Origin: JALZCH01 sp036387135
Lineage (GTDB): Bacteria; Acidobacteriota; Blastocatellia; Pyrinomonadales; Pyrinomonadaceae
Assembly (NCBI GenBank): GCA_036387135.1
Contig: DASVUH010000071.1
Location: 124,001 to 188,000 of the forward strand
Direction of reading: 5' to 3'
Length of the DNA: 64,000 nucleotides
The first letter of the stretch is position 1. Every line of letters starts with the position of its first letter. A program made the translations under genes and the position numbers. Under the pieces are notes generated by a model. The model was not told the origin of the DNA. It was given only the letters and a program-made list of their open reading frames with translations, and made no database searches. Below, in pieces: positions 43,285-52,168 of this stretch.

Positions 43285-43320
43285 TTTAATTCGTAATTCG
43301 TAATTTGAAATTCGTAATTG
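43285..43320. repeat. AATTCGTAATTCGTAATT repeat
   Basis: Tandem ATTCGTA units (TTAATTCGTAATTCGTAATT, then GAAATTCGTAATT) between the tricorn gene and the receiver-like gene. GCAATTCGTAATTTCT also occurs inside the 3' part of the receiver-like coding region (about 43396). Confidence 0.6.
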
Positions 43321-43324
43321 ATTC

Positions 43325-43777
43325 TTAGCTTTTCCAGTAATTTTTGATTCTGGCGTCGAGCATCGGAAACGGCACATACTCGACGTTGCGCCCGGCAATT
43401 CGTAATTTCTCGACCATACGGATGGCGGCGTCGGCGTTGCGCGTGTGAACGATGATGGTTGCGGCGGGCTGGACTTTCGGATTTTGGGCGAGCCAGAGAG
43501 CGATGGCGTAGCCGGTCATCTCGTCATCGGTTTCGCCGTCGTAATGTTCGGGCAGCAAATCGTGGTCTAAAAAAACTCCGTCGTAATTGTTAGCCTGCAA
43601 ATATTCCTTGGCTTCCTCAACGGTTTCGGCGATGTCTAATTCGTCCTGTTCAAAACGCTTGCGAAACCAGCGATGACGCCGGCGGTCGTCATCGAGCAGA
43701 AAAATATAAATCGGATTGCGCCCCGCCGCCGTGTCAACAAAACCGAGACGATTTAATAAACCGCGCCAAATGCTCAT
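43325..43777 (-). CDS. Stand-alone receiver-like protein (cyclic-phosphate-processing type)
   Basis: A 150-residue protein. An acidic triad Asp29-Asp30-Asp31 in 'IFLLDDDRRRHRWF', 'YDGVFLDHDLLPEHYDG' (Asp71-His72-Asp73) and 'TIIVHTRNADAA' (His111) match the family described as cyclic-phosphate-processing receiver domains, in which the phospho-acceptor site is remodelled. There is no output domain. A TTG start 18 bases upstream is also possible. It is alone on its strand, with a repeat downstream. The function is unknown; a nucleotide or RNA 2',3'-cyclic phosphate role is the published suggestion for the family, recalled not checked. Confidence 0.75.
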   Translation of the reverse strand: MSIWRGLLNRLGFVDTAAGRNPIYIFLLDDDRRRHRWFRKRFEQDELDIAETVEEAKEYLQANNYDGVFLDHDLLPEHYDGETDDEMTGYAIALWLAQNPKVQPAATIIVHTRNADAAIRMVEKLRIAGRNVEYVPFPMLDARIKNYWKS

Positions 43778-44119
43778 AAAATCATTTATAATCAAAGTTG
43801 GCAGTTTCGCATATTTTTGTTGTTTGACAAAAGCCGGTCAAGTGAGAAAAAAGATTTTCGGTTTCTCAACTTGGTAAACGATTGAAAAATTGAGGCTCAA
43901 GGGTTTTATCCCGAAAGCGCGTTGCGGAAATGTTAAATGGTTCGCGTCTAACCTCGATTTTTACAGGATTTTATTTTGCAATTTTTTGCTTGAAACTTTG
44001 GCGGCTGGTGCTATAATCCGACATCAGATTTGATAGTACATTCACGGAGTCAATTTCTGACGGCTTTTCCGATGAATCGGGGTTCTAACGAGCACGGGTT
44101 TCTCTCAGTTCTATCGTAA
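43778..44119. other. Intergenic region with promoter and leader
   Basis: A 342-base gap between divergent genes. The right third contains a promoter (43990-44017) and a leader of about 95 bases before the DnaC-like gene. No ORF, RNA gene or repeat was recognised in the rest. Confidence 0.55.
43990..44017 (+). promoter_or_regulatory. Sigma70-type promoter of the DnaC-like gene
   Basis: TTGAAA (43990-43995), a 16-base spacer and a perfect TATAAT (44012-44017). Confidence 0.7.
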
Positions 44120-44926
44120 ATGGCAAAGGAACAACTTAAATTTCACCAGCTTTCTCTCGTATCGAATCCTGAAGCAGAGCCGGAGTTTGACCGCTCCGAG
44201 TTTGCGGAAGATTACGGCGCGGAGGTCGAAGCCTGCGAGCGTTGTCACGGGACGGGAATGGAAATCGTGCCGCAGCGCGGCGCGCGCCCCTGCGAATGCC
44301 GAAAATTAAAATCTTACGAAAAGCTGCTCGAAGCCGCGCGCATTCCGCGTCGTTACCTGAATTGCAGTTTCGACGGTTACCAAAGAAAAAATATGTCGCA
44401 GGGCAGAGCTTATCAACTCGCTTTCGATCTTGCGCTGTCGTATCCGAAAGTCGAGCGCGGCTTGCTTTTCACCGGCTCGGTCGGCGTCGGAAAAACGCAT
44501 CTTGCGGTTTCGATTTTGCGGCTGATGCTCGAAAAGGGCGTGTCGTGTTTGTTCTACGAATTTGGCTCGCTGCTCAAAGAAATTCAAAATTCGTATAATT
44601 CCGTGTCAAAAACGTCCGAACTAAGCGTCCTTCAGCCGATTTTCGATACTGAAGTTTTAGTTCTGGACGAGCTTGGAGCGTCGAAACCGACCGATTGGGT
44701 GCGCGACACGATGATGTTTATCATCAACACGCGCTACAACGACAAAAAACTGACGATTTTCACGACCAATTATTTAGACAATCGCCGCCGCGATACCGAA
44801 GAAACGCTCGAAGACCGAATCGGCGCTCGCCTTCGCTCGCGTCTCTACGAAATGTGTCAAACTCTTCACATCGAAGGCGAGGACTTTCGCAAAACCTTTG
44901 ATAAATCGCCGAGTCGTAAACAATAA
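44120..44926 (+). CDS. DnaC/DnaI-like AAA+ ATPase with N-terminal zinc knuckle
   Basis: A 268-residue helicase-loader-like ATPase. Cys39-x2-Cys42 and Cys58-x-Cys60 ('CERCHG', 'CECR') form a likely zinc site as in Bacillus DnaI. The AAA+ core has Walker A GSVGVGKT (119-126), Walker B 'VLVLDELGA' (Asp183-Glu184), sensor-1 'TIFTTNY' and an arginine-rich 'LEDRIGARLRSRL'. It probably loads the replicative helicase. IstB transposition ATPases share the fold, but no istA or IS ends are adjacent. It has its own promoter and terminator, so it is a single-gene unit. Confidence 0.88.
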   Translation: MAKEQLKFHQLSLVSNPEAEPEFDRSEFAEDYGAEVEACERCHGTGMEIVPQRGARPCECRKLKSYEKLLEAARIPRRYLNCSFDGYQRKNMSQGRAYQLAFDLALSYPKVERGLLFTGSVGVGKTHLAVSILRLMLEKGVSCLFYEFGSLLKEIQNSYNSVSKTSELSVLQPIFDTEVLVLDELGASKPTDWVRDTMMFIINTRYNDKKLTIFTTNYLDNRRRDTEETLEDRIGARLRSRLYEMCQTLHIEGEDFRKTFDKSPSRKQ

Positions 44927-44945
44927 AACCGGGTATTAAATCTCA

Positions 44946-44989
44946 AAAAGAAAAGGGCTGGAGAATTAATTCTCCAGCCCTTTTCTTTT
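44946..44989. terminator. 44-bp perfect palindrome, bidirectional terminator
   Basis: The left half (44946-44967, containing GAAAAGGGCTGGAGAATT) is the exact reverse complement of the right half (44968-44989). It lies between two convergent genes and has A and T tracts on both sides. Confidence 0.85.
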
Positions 44990-44999
44990 CTTCAACCGT

Positions 45000-47900
45000 T
45001 TACTTCGTGTAGTTCGCGGGAATCGGCGTGTCGCCCGCTTGTCCCCAGCCAACGCCGTTAAAGCCGGATGTCGTGGCGAGAACGTACCAAGCTCCCGCGC
45101 TCGGTCGGAAAACGGCGGCGTCCATTCTGCGGTCGCCGTCGTAATCGCCGGGAACCGGAATATCGCCTGCTTGTCCCCAAGGGATGGACGAGATTCCTCC
45201 CGTGAGAGTGCGAATATACCACGTTCCATTGCGGAAAACGGCGGTTTCGTCAATTCCGTCGCCGTTATAATCGCCCGGCACGAGCGTGTCGGAGGAAACG
45301 CCCCAGTTAACGGCTTGAAACGTATTGTTGGAAGAAGTCAGGATATACCAGTTGCCGGCGCGGAAAACGGCAAGATCGGTTTTCGCGTCGTTGTCGTATT
45401 TACCGGCAACAGGTCTGTCTCCCGGAATTCCCCAAGCCTGGTAAATCGGCGTCCCGCCGCCCGTCGGGTAAATAGCCCACAAACCGTTGCGGAAAATCGC
45501 AAAGTCGTCTTTGCCGTCACCTGTATAATCAGCCGGAACCGGAATGTCGCCCGGCGCGCCCCAATTTGCCGCATACATCGTGTTGTTCGAGCTTTGCATA
45601 ACGTACCACGCCCCGCTGCGGAAAACGGCGGGGTCGGCTTTGCGGTCACCGTCGAAATCGCCCGAAACCGGAATGTCGTTCGGAATGCCCCAGTTTACAG
45701 TGAAAAATTGGCTGTTTTGACTGCGAAGCTGATGCCAAGCGCCGCTGCGGAAAACCACACGGTCGGTTTTAGTGTCGCCGTCAAAATCGGCGCGCGTGGT
45801 AAAGGCTGGCGGTGGAGGCGGCTCATCATTACATCTATAACTGTTAATGACCGCGATGTTGTCAATGTTCCAGCCCGTGTATGAAGCTCCTGGATTGCTG
45901 TTATCGTGTCCCATTCTCCATTTCAGTTGAACGGCGACGCCGCTCGCTGACGCCGGAAGCTGAATTGAAGTGGTGATATAGCCGTTTGAGTTTCCAGTCC
46001 AAATATTTCGTCCCGCAAGCGGGGTGCCGTACGCGGCACTGGTAACCGTACCGTTATAACCTCCGGTGAGAAACATCCCGCCAGCTTCCGTAATGTCCTT
46101 AAACGCGCCGCCGCTAATGCTGATTTCGAGCACGCCGCCGTCCCAGCCATTTTCTGTGTCATATTTATGGCGGAAATTCAAAATAGCGTCGGTCGAGTTC
46201 AAAGTAAATACCGGCGAAATCAAATCAGCGCCGCCCGCTGTAGCCGGGTCCGGTGAGAAAGCAGAATTCGGAGCCGAATCCGGCGACGCGGTGACGGTTT
46301 TCCAGCCGGTGTTTGAACCGATGACAGTTTGCGTCCAGCCTGCCGGAAGATTTGGAGCCGTTACCGCGTCAAAGTTTTGCTGAAAGCCGAAAACCGGCGC
46401 GCCGATTCTCAAAGTGCGAGTCACGACATTGGAGCCTGCGCTGCCATTGATATTAAAATTTAAAACCAAATTGCTGCCGCAAGCTATAGTGCCGGGAACG
46501 AGGTAATTCATTGTGCGCGTTACTGTCGCGCCGTTAGCGATATTGCCGTAATTGACGCTGGCGCCGCCATTGGCGCTGACCGTGACGGCGGTTATCGTGC
46601 TGCCGGTTGGATTAGTAACCGGAACCGTTAAAACGAGCGTTTCGCCCGGTTCGGCAAATCCGTCGCCGTCGCCGCCCGGCGCTGCGTCCGTAAACGAAAA
46701 ATTGTTTGTCACGGAAACGTTCGGCAAATCAAACGCTTCGGTAACCAGCGCTCCTATACTGGCATTTTGAATGCTCGCCGAATATCCCATTCCGCGAATG
46801 GCAAAGCCCTGCCAAACCAAAGCGACATCAAGGTCAGGATTCGGACCGTTTGCGGCGGCGGCGATGATTGAGTTGCGCGCATCCAACATTGTCGGACTAG
46901 CCGGATCGAGCTTCATTCCATCAGTGACATACTGCAAAACGAGCCGCGTTCCTATGCCGGGACCGTATTGTTGAATGAACTTGGCGCGAACTTCCCAGAG
47001 TGCGCTGCTCCAAATTTCGCCCGCATTGTGAATGTCGTCGCATATCTGGTTGTTTGCCAACTGTCCGTGCTTGTAAGCGCTGATTGAATCAATGACCTCA
47101 TTACAATTGGAGTTTAGATGTTTAAACGTAAGACCATTATGCGGACGATTGTTCGGTCCGCCGGTAAAAGCCATTACGGCTTTCGGGAAACGCCGAATTC
47201 CGTAATAATAATTTCCGCCAAAGCCGGTAACTCTTAAGTATGTTGAGTAGCCGGCTAAAGCATAAACCCCGTTAATTGGATCAGTCGTCTCGGAAAGCAT
47301 CGAGAGGGCGTAAAAATCAGACCAGCCTTCGCCCATTGCCCGTCCCATACTGGAATTCAAACCGCTAGCGTTGCTATGCAAACGATTGGATAATCCGTGT
47401 GTCAGTTCGTGAACCATAATTTCCGCATCGGCTGTTCCATCGCGATCCGGGTTTGGTCCATTCCAGAGGTACATTTGCATTTTACCCCGACCGCCATCCG
47501 CTTCCGTTGTAAAGTTAGCATTGTTAAAACTGGGATTATTGGGATCGGAATCCTGACCTTCAGCCGAAATTCGGTCGCCCGGTACACCTTGCCCGGTAAA
47601 GTTTTGTTGTTGGAAATTGCGAGCCGCTTCGGTAAACCCTAAACGATATGTTTCGTCGTGAAAGCGATTGACGACGTAGAACATCTGAATCACGGCTCCG
47701 CGCTGAGCCTGCTGCGATACCGGATCATCACTCTCAGTTCCCGGCGTTCCCGGCGGCGGATTCCACGTCGGCGATTCAAATATGCGATTCGGCTCGCCTG
47801 TTATTACGTCATCAATGCCGTCCGGTTCGGAACGGTCGAGACCGGCTCGTACATTATTTCCCTCCGTTGCGTTTGTATTATCGGTAATCCAGCCTTTTTG

Positions 47901-49025
47901 GTTGAAGGTGTAAGGCGCTTCGTTTCCAATTAGCGTCACGTTCGTGCGCATTGCCGCGAAGCCCTGATTTCCAATTTCCGGATTAGTAGGTCCGGGCGAT
48001 AGCGGCGCGGGGCTGTCTAAGGATTTCAACAAGCTGGTCGTATTGGCATAAACGTTATAAGTCACCGGCTGCGTTTGGTGGTTAGTCAGATTTTTGCGCC
48101 ATAGCATCGTGCCGGTTTCGGCATCAACAATCACGTAATAAGCCGCGGCTGATTCCCAAATCGAAACTCTCCACGCGGGTCGAGCTACGCCCGCCTCGGT
48201 CGGAAAATACATCTTCTCCGCAGTCGTCGCCCAATCGCCCGTTCCGAAAACAGCTCTCATTTCGGTCGAAGCCGCTGCGTTTCTGGTCGCTTCTTCCTCT
48301 TTCATCGGTCGCGAAACTTGTTTAAAAGCCGCGCGAACCGCGTCTTCCGGCGAGCCGAAATCGGAGGAAAGCGAGTTGTATTCCAAGCCGGGAGCGAGAT
48401 TATTAATGACGCGGACGATTTCGCCGCGCCTGGTGAAACCGGCTTTCAGCTCGCCCTGGAAAACCGGAATGCCGTTTATTTCCTGCTCAAGATGAACGAA
48501 TGAAAGATCGCCGTTCGGGTTTGTGTAATCCGCCGTGACTTTTAAATTGTCAACCTGCGAATCGGTCACAGCCAGCAAATCGTTGTTCGTCTTGGCGAAT
48601 GAGCGCAGATTGTCCGGTCGTTTGGCGGTCGAAGGCGCGGTCAACTTTGCCGATGCTCGCCCTAAACCGATTCGCGGAGCGATAACAGCGGCATTATCAA
48701 GCTCTTCGTTGTATTTAATTTCCAGCGAGGGAAAACGTTCGAGTAAAGCCTTTTCGTTCGCGGCAATCTTTTCTCGATCCTCTGCCGCCGCCATTTCGGG
48801 CTTGCCCGACGCGGCGCGAAATTCGGCGCGCGCGTTGAGGGCGGCAGCCGATTTATCCTTTCGAATATCGTAATTTTCGATTTTGGTATGTCCGTCGGGT
48901 TCCTGATTATCCTCGTTCGCCGTTGAACGAAACTGCGACGGAAGCACGGCGAGCGCGCCGATTAATCCGAGCGTTATAAACGAAAGCAGAAGTCCTTTGC
49001 GCTCTTCTCGTAAGCCTGTCTTCAT
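45000..49025 (-). CDS. Secreted M36 (fungalysin) metallopeptidase with FG-GAP-like repeat tail
   Basis: A 1,341-residue exported zinc protease. An N-terminal signal/anchor (about 10-30) precedes an FTP-type propeptide ('DLSFVHLEQEINGIPVFQGELKAGF' about 175-205). The catalytic domain has HELTH at 539-543 and 'GRAMGEGWSDFYALS' with the third ligand Glu. A beta-sandwich (about 790-1060, 'GWNIDNIAVINSY') follows. The C-terminal 270 residues are six full repeats of about 43 residues, each with a calcium-type loop (DFDGDTKTD, DYNGDGIDE) and 'AVFRSGAWY', plus a truncated seventh (PANYTK), so a beta-propeller is likely. It probably digests extracellular protein. A 250-base leader precedes it. Confidence 0.93.
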   Translation of the reverse strand: MKTGLREERKGLLLSFITLGLIGALAVLPSQFRSTANEDNQEPDGHTKIENYDIRKDKSAAALNARAEFRAASGKPEMAAAEDREKIAANEKALLERFPSLEIKYNEELDNAAVIAPRIGLGRASAKLTAPSTAKRPDNLRSFAKTNNDLLAVTDSQVDNLKVTADYTNPNGDLSFVHLEQEINGIPVFQGELKAGFTRRGEIVRVINNLAPGLEYNSLSSDFGSPEDAVRAAFKQVSRPMKEEEATRNAAASTEMRAVFGTGDWATTAEKMYFPTEAGVARPAWRVSIWESAAAYYVIVDAETGTMLWRKNLTNHQTQPVTYNVYANTTSLLKSLDSPAPLSPGPTNPEIGNQGFAAMRTNVTLIGNEAPYTFNQKGWITDNTNATEGNNVRAGLDRSEPDGIDDVITGEPNRIFESPTWNPPPGTPGTESDDPVSQQAQRGAVIQMFYVVNRFHDETYRLGFTEAARNFQQQNFTGQGVPGDRISAEGQDSDPNNPSFNNANFTTEADGGRGKMQMYLWNGPNPDRDGTADAEIMVHELTHGLSNRLHSNASGLNSSMGRAMGEGWSDFYALSMLSETTDPINGVYALAGYSTYLRVTGFGGNYYYGIRRFPKAVMAFTGGPNNRPHNGLTFKHLNSNCNEVIDSISAYKHGQLANNQICDDIHNAGEIWSSALWEVRAKFIQQYGPGIGTRLVLQYVTDGMKLDPASPTMLDARNSIIAAAANGPNPDLDVALVWQGFAIRGMGYSASIQNASIGALVTEAFDLPNVSVTNNFSFTDAAPGGDGDGFAEPGETLVLTVPVTNPTGSTITAVTVSANGGASVNYGNIANGATVTRTMNYLVPGTIACGSNLVLNFNINGSAGSNVVTRTLRIGAPVFGFQQNFDAVTAPNLPAGWTQTVIGSNTGWKTVTASPDSAPNSAFSPDPATAGGADLISPVFTLNSTDAILNFRHKYDTENGWDGGVLEISISGGAFKDITEAGGMFLTGGYNGTVTSAAYGTPLAGRNIWTGNSNGYITTSIQLPASASGVAVQLKWRMGHDNSNPGASYTGWNIDNIAVINSYRCNDEPPPPPAFTTRADFDGDTKTDRVVFRSGAWHQLRSQNSQFFTVNWGIPNDIPVSGDFDGDRKADPAVFRSGAWYVMQSSNNTMYAANWGAPGDIPVPADYTGDGKDDFAIFRNGLWAIYPTGGGTPIYQAWGIPGDRPVAGKYDNDAKTDLAVFRAGNWYILTSSNNTFQAVNWGVSSDTLVPGDYNGDGIDETAVFRNGTWYIRTLTGGISSIPWGQAGDIPVPGDYDGDRRMDAAVFRPSAGAWYVLATTSGFNGVGWGQAGDTPIPANYTK

Positions 49026-49424
49026 TATTGCTGTTACCTCACAACTTATTCACTTGGGAATTATTTTGCAGCGCGGTTTTTTATAAAGTTAAAACAATGC
49101 GCTTTTATTGATGATTTTGAACCGAACGGTTCTAAAAAGTTACTTGCCGCGTAAGTCAGATGCTGGTTCAAACGAAAATGAACGCCGCCGAATAATTTCC
49201 GGCATCTAAAATGACAATACTGAGAACAGCCTTAAGTTTCCAATTTGTCATTTTGGTCAGGTTAGGCAAGTGATGAAAATATTAACACACCGGACCCCGC
49301 TTGTTCAATTCAAAAAAGCGTTTTCCGCATTGTTTTCGCAACAAATTCTGCGGTAAAACAACGGCGGCTCTTGTGTTATTCTTAAACTAAGCCTCAGGCG
49401 GGAAGAAAAACAAGTCAAATTTCA
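49026..49424. other. Divergent intergenic region with long leader
   Basis: A 399-base gap. Its left part is the M36 leader, which contains GAACCG-AA-CGGTTC (49119-49132) and a 10-bp inverted repeat AAAATGACAA/TTGTCATTTT (49208-49217, 49245-49254). Either could be an operator or RNA structure. The promoter is at 49279-49308. The dinG promoter should lie on the right, but no clear match is seen. Confidence 0.5.
49279..49308 (-). promoter_or_regulatory. Probable promoter of the M36 peptidase gene
   Basis: On the minus strand: TTGAAC (49308-49303), an 18-base spacer and TAATAT (49284-49279). The distance to the start codon is about 250 bases. Confidence 0.5.
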
Positions 49425-51410
49425 ATGGAAAAAATTTTCGGGCGTGCGGGTCTGATCGCCCAAAATCACACGGAATACGAATATCGCGAAGGTCAAATCA
49501 AAATGGCGGAAGCCGTTTTGCGTGCCTTTGAAGAACGCCGTCACCTGATCGTCGAAGCCGGAACCGGAACGGGCAAAACTCTCGCTTATTTAGTTCCGGC
49601 AATCGCTTTTGCGCTCGCCGAAAAAAAGCGCGTGATTATCTCGACCGGAACGAAAAACCTGCAAGAGCAGTTGATGGAAAAAGACATTCCGTTTTTGCAG
49701 AAAATTCTTCCGAAAAAATTCACCGCCGCATATATGAAAGGACGCGCCAACTACGTCTGCCTGCAAAAAACGAAAAAAGCCGAATTTACTCCGATTCTTT
49801 CGGGCTTGGACGATGTTGATTATTTTGAAGCCGTTAGGCATTGGTCGCGCGAATCGGCAATCGGCGACCGCGCCGAGCTTGTGGATTTACCCGAAAATCT
49901 TTCGTTCTGGCGTTACATTGACGCGCGTTCGGAAACTTGTCTGGGGCAAAAATGCCCCGAATTCGAGCCTTGTTTTATTACCCGAATGCGCCAGCGAGCC
50001 TGCGACGCCGATATTGTCATTGTCAATCATCATCTTTTCTTCGCCGATTTGGCGATGCGCGGCGATTCAAATTTTGGGCGCGTTTTACCCGATTACGCGG
50101 CGGTCGTTTTTGACGAGGCGCATTTAATCGAAGATATCGCCGCCGACTATTTCGGCGCGCAGGTTTCAAGCTATCAAATTGACGAATTAATCAGAGATGT
50201 CGGAAATCTCGCGTTTTCCGATGTAGAAACAAACCGCGATCTGGTCAAAATTGCCCGCAAAATCACGGATTTTGCCGACCGCTTTTTCGCAGGTTTCCGT
50301 CGCGGCAGAGACGAAGACGGGCGTTTTCCGATTGCGCCCGACGCTTTTAAACAAACGCGCGGCGCGGAAATTCTCGTCACCGCGCAGGGCGAAGCGTTTG
50401 TCGCTTTGGATAAAGCTCTGGAAAGATTGGAAAACGCTTTGGACGCCATCAAAGACGCGCCCGCCGAAGTCGAAAGCCTGGTCAGACGCGCCAGACAAAT
50501 TCGTTTCGATTTGGATTTTATTTGTTCGGGCGACGACGCGAAATTCGTTTACTGGCAGGAACGACGCGGGCGCGGCACTTTCCTGCGCGCTTCGCCGATT
50601 GACGTTTCCGGTCTGCTGCAAGACAAGCTTTTCGAGAAAACCGAAGCCGCCGTTTTAACGAGCGCGACGCTTTCCACCGCCGGGAGCTTTAATTTCATCA
50701 AAGAACGGCTCGGACTCGAAGCCGAAAACACTGACGATTTAATCGCGCCTTCGTCGTTTGATTACGAAAAACAGGCGATTTTATATTTGCCGCCGCGAAT
50801 GCCCGATCCGCGCTCGCCTGATTTTCTGCAAGTGGCGGCGGGTGAAATCATCAAAATTCTGGAAATCTCGGACGGACGCGCTTTCGTTCTGGCGACGAGC
50901 AACGCTTCGATGAACGCGCTTTATGAACGAATCGCGCCGCGCGTTGATTTTCCCTGTTTCGTGCAAGGCACAATGTCGAAAGCCGGACTTTTGGAGAAAT
51001 TCCGCACAACGGAAAACGCCGTTCTATTTGCAACTTCTTCGTTCTGGCAAGGCGTTGACGTGCGCGGCGAGCAATTGTCGTGCGTGATTATTGACAAGCT
51101 GCCTTTTGCCGTCCCGACCGACCCGATTGTCGCCGCGCGCCAAAGATTTATTGATTCGACGGGCGGTTCCTCGTTTTTTGACTATTCCGTGCCGCAAGCC
51201 GCGATTTCTCTCAAACAAGGCGTCGGGCGTTTAATACGCAGCGCGTCGGACAAAGGCGTGATTGCAATTCTCGACCCGCGTTTGACGACCAAAGGTTATG
51301 GCAAAGTTTTCTTAAACAGCTTGCCGAGAATGCGAATCGCGCGGAACTTGTCTGAAGTCGAAGCCATTTTCGGTACAAAACAGGAGGTGACAAATGTCAC
51401 AAAATTTTGA
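49425..51410 (+). CDS. DinG/YoaA-family ATP-dependent DNA helicase
   Basis: A 661-residue iron-sulfur superfamily-2 helicase related to XPD. Walker A 'EAGTGTGKT' (44-52) and DEAH (230-233) are present. Four cysteines (112, 172, 177 and 183, in 'YVC', 'TC', 'KCPEFEPC') are spaced like the 4Fe-4S cluster of DinG/XPD. Later motifs include 'AVLTSATLS', 'ATSSFWQGVDVRGEQLSCVIIDKLPF' and 'LKQGVGRLIRS'. It unwinds damaged or R-loop structures in the 5'-3' direction in the family. It overlaps the next gene by 17 bases. Confidence 0.94.
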   Translation: MEKIFGRAGLIAQNHTEYEYREGQIKMAEAVLRAFEERRHLIVEAGTGTGKTLAYLVPAIAFALAEKKRVIISTGTKNLQEQLMEKDIPFLQKILPKKFTAAYMKGRANYVCLQKTKKAEFTPILSGLDDVDYFEAVRHWSRESAIGDRAELVDLPENLSFWRYIDARSETCLGQKCPEFEPCFITRMRQRACDADIVIVNHHLFFADLAMRGDSNFGRVLPDYAAVVFDEAHLIEDIAADYFGAQVSSYQIDELIRDVGNLAFSDVETNRDLVKIARKITDFADRFFAGFRRGRDEDGRFPIAPDAFKQTRGAEILVTAQGEAFVALDKALERLENALDAIKDAPAEVESLVRRARQIRFDLDFICSGDDAKFVYWQERRGRGTFLRASPIDVSGLLQDKLFEKTEAAVLTSATLSTAGSFNFIKERLGLEAENTDDLIAPSSFDYEKQAILYLPPRMPDPRSPDFLQVAAGEIIKILEISDGRAFVLATSNASMNALYERIAPRVDFPCFVQGTMSKAGLLEKFRTTENAVLFATSSFWQGVDVRGEQLSCVIIDKLPFAVPTDPIVAARQRFIDSTGGSSFFDYSVPQAAISLKQGVGRLIRSASDKGVIAILDPRLTTKGYGKVFLNSLPRMRIARNLSEVEAIFGTKQEVTNVTKF

Positions 51411-51756
51411 AGAAACGTTTGAACTATTGAGAAAAATTTTCAAACCACTGGAAAAAGATTTGGCGATCAAATTCGACGAGCCGGGGAAATATTATCTGCT
51501 CTCGAAAAAATTGAACGAAAAGAAACAGGAAATCTGGTTCGGCGGTGTGGAAATCAAAAAGAATTACGTCAGTTTTCACCTCGTTCCGCTTTACTTTTTC
51601 CCTGAATTGCTCAATGGCATTCCGCCTGAATTAAAAAAGCGTTTGACCGGAAAAGCGTGTTTCAATTTCAAGAAACCGGATGAAGCGTTGTTCAAAGATT
51701 TGGGAAATTTAACGAAAGCAAGTTTTGAATTCTTCAAACAAAAGGAAATGATTTAA
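51394..51756 (+). CDS. Conserved small cytosolic protein, unknown function
   Basis: A 120-residue soluble protein rich in Lys, Phe and Leu. A very strong AGGAGGTG ribosome site lies within the end of dinG, 8 bases before the ATG. The pattern 'IWFGGVEIKKNYVSFHLVPLYFFPELLNGIPPELKKRLTGKACFNFKK' suggests a compact alpha/beta fold like small DUF1801-type proteins, but I do not claim the family. It overlaps dinG, so they are probably coupled. Confidence 0.7.
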   Translation: MSQNFEETFELLRKIFKPLEKDLAIKFDEPGKYYLLSKKLNEKKQEIWFGGVEIKKNYVSFHLVPLYFFPELLNGIPPELKKRLTGKACFNFKKPDEALFKDLGNLTKASFEFFKQKEMI

Positions 51757-51796
51757 ATATGCTGGAAATTTTTACACAATATTTTGAATATATAAA

Positions 51797-52168
51797 ATGC
51801 CGAAAGAAAATATCATCAATTTGTTAATTTGTTTGGCGATTTTGTTTTTTTTTATTCTGGCTTGCGATGGCGGTTCGAGAGTGCGCGGATTTGTTTATGA
51901 TTCCGAAAATAAACCAATCCAAAATGCAATTGTTAAATTTGAATCTGTGAGAAAAGGCGAACCGGAAGAATCGTATCAGTCAATCGAACAAACCGATAAA
52001 AATGGTAGATTCGATTGTCGTTTTACACACTCTCCATTTGAAACTCAGTTAAAATTAACAGTTTCAAAAGTAGGATATAAAACTTATGAGATTCGATTTT
52101 CTTCAAGCGAGGCTCAAAAAAAGTTAGAGAACAAAGAAGAATATCGAATAGTTTTGGAAAAAGAATAA
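51797..52168 (+). CDS. Lipoprotein with a carboxypeptidase-regulatory-like domain
   Basis: A 123-residue lipoprotein. The N-terminal hydrophobic helix ends in lipobox 'FILAC', with Cys23 to be acylated. The rest is one transthyretin-like beta domain ('VRGFVYDSENKPIQNAIVKFESV', 'QTDKNGRFDCRF', 'LKLTVSKVGYKTYEIRF'), as found in carboxypeptidase-regulatory modules. It is AT-rich compared with neighbours. No strong ribosome site is visible. It ends exactly one base before the queD ATG. Confidence 0.75.
   Translation: MPKENIINLLICLAILFFFILACDGGSRVRGFVYDSENKPIQNAIVKFESVRKGEPEESYQSIEQTDKNGRFDCRFTHSPFETQLKLTVSKVGYKTYEIRFSSSEAQKKLENKEEYRIVLEKE

Noticed and set aside
8353..43320. CRISPR array
   Set aside because: Repeats are short, palindromic or tandem, without regular spacers of 30-40 bases, and no cas genes are seen.
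44120..44926. IstB-type transposition ATPase
   Set aside because: Shares the AAA+ fold, but it has a zinc knuckle, its own promoter and terminator, and no istA or IS ends beside it.
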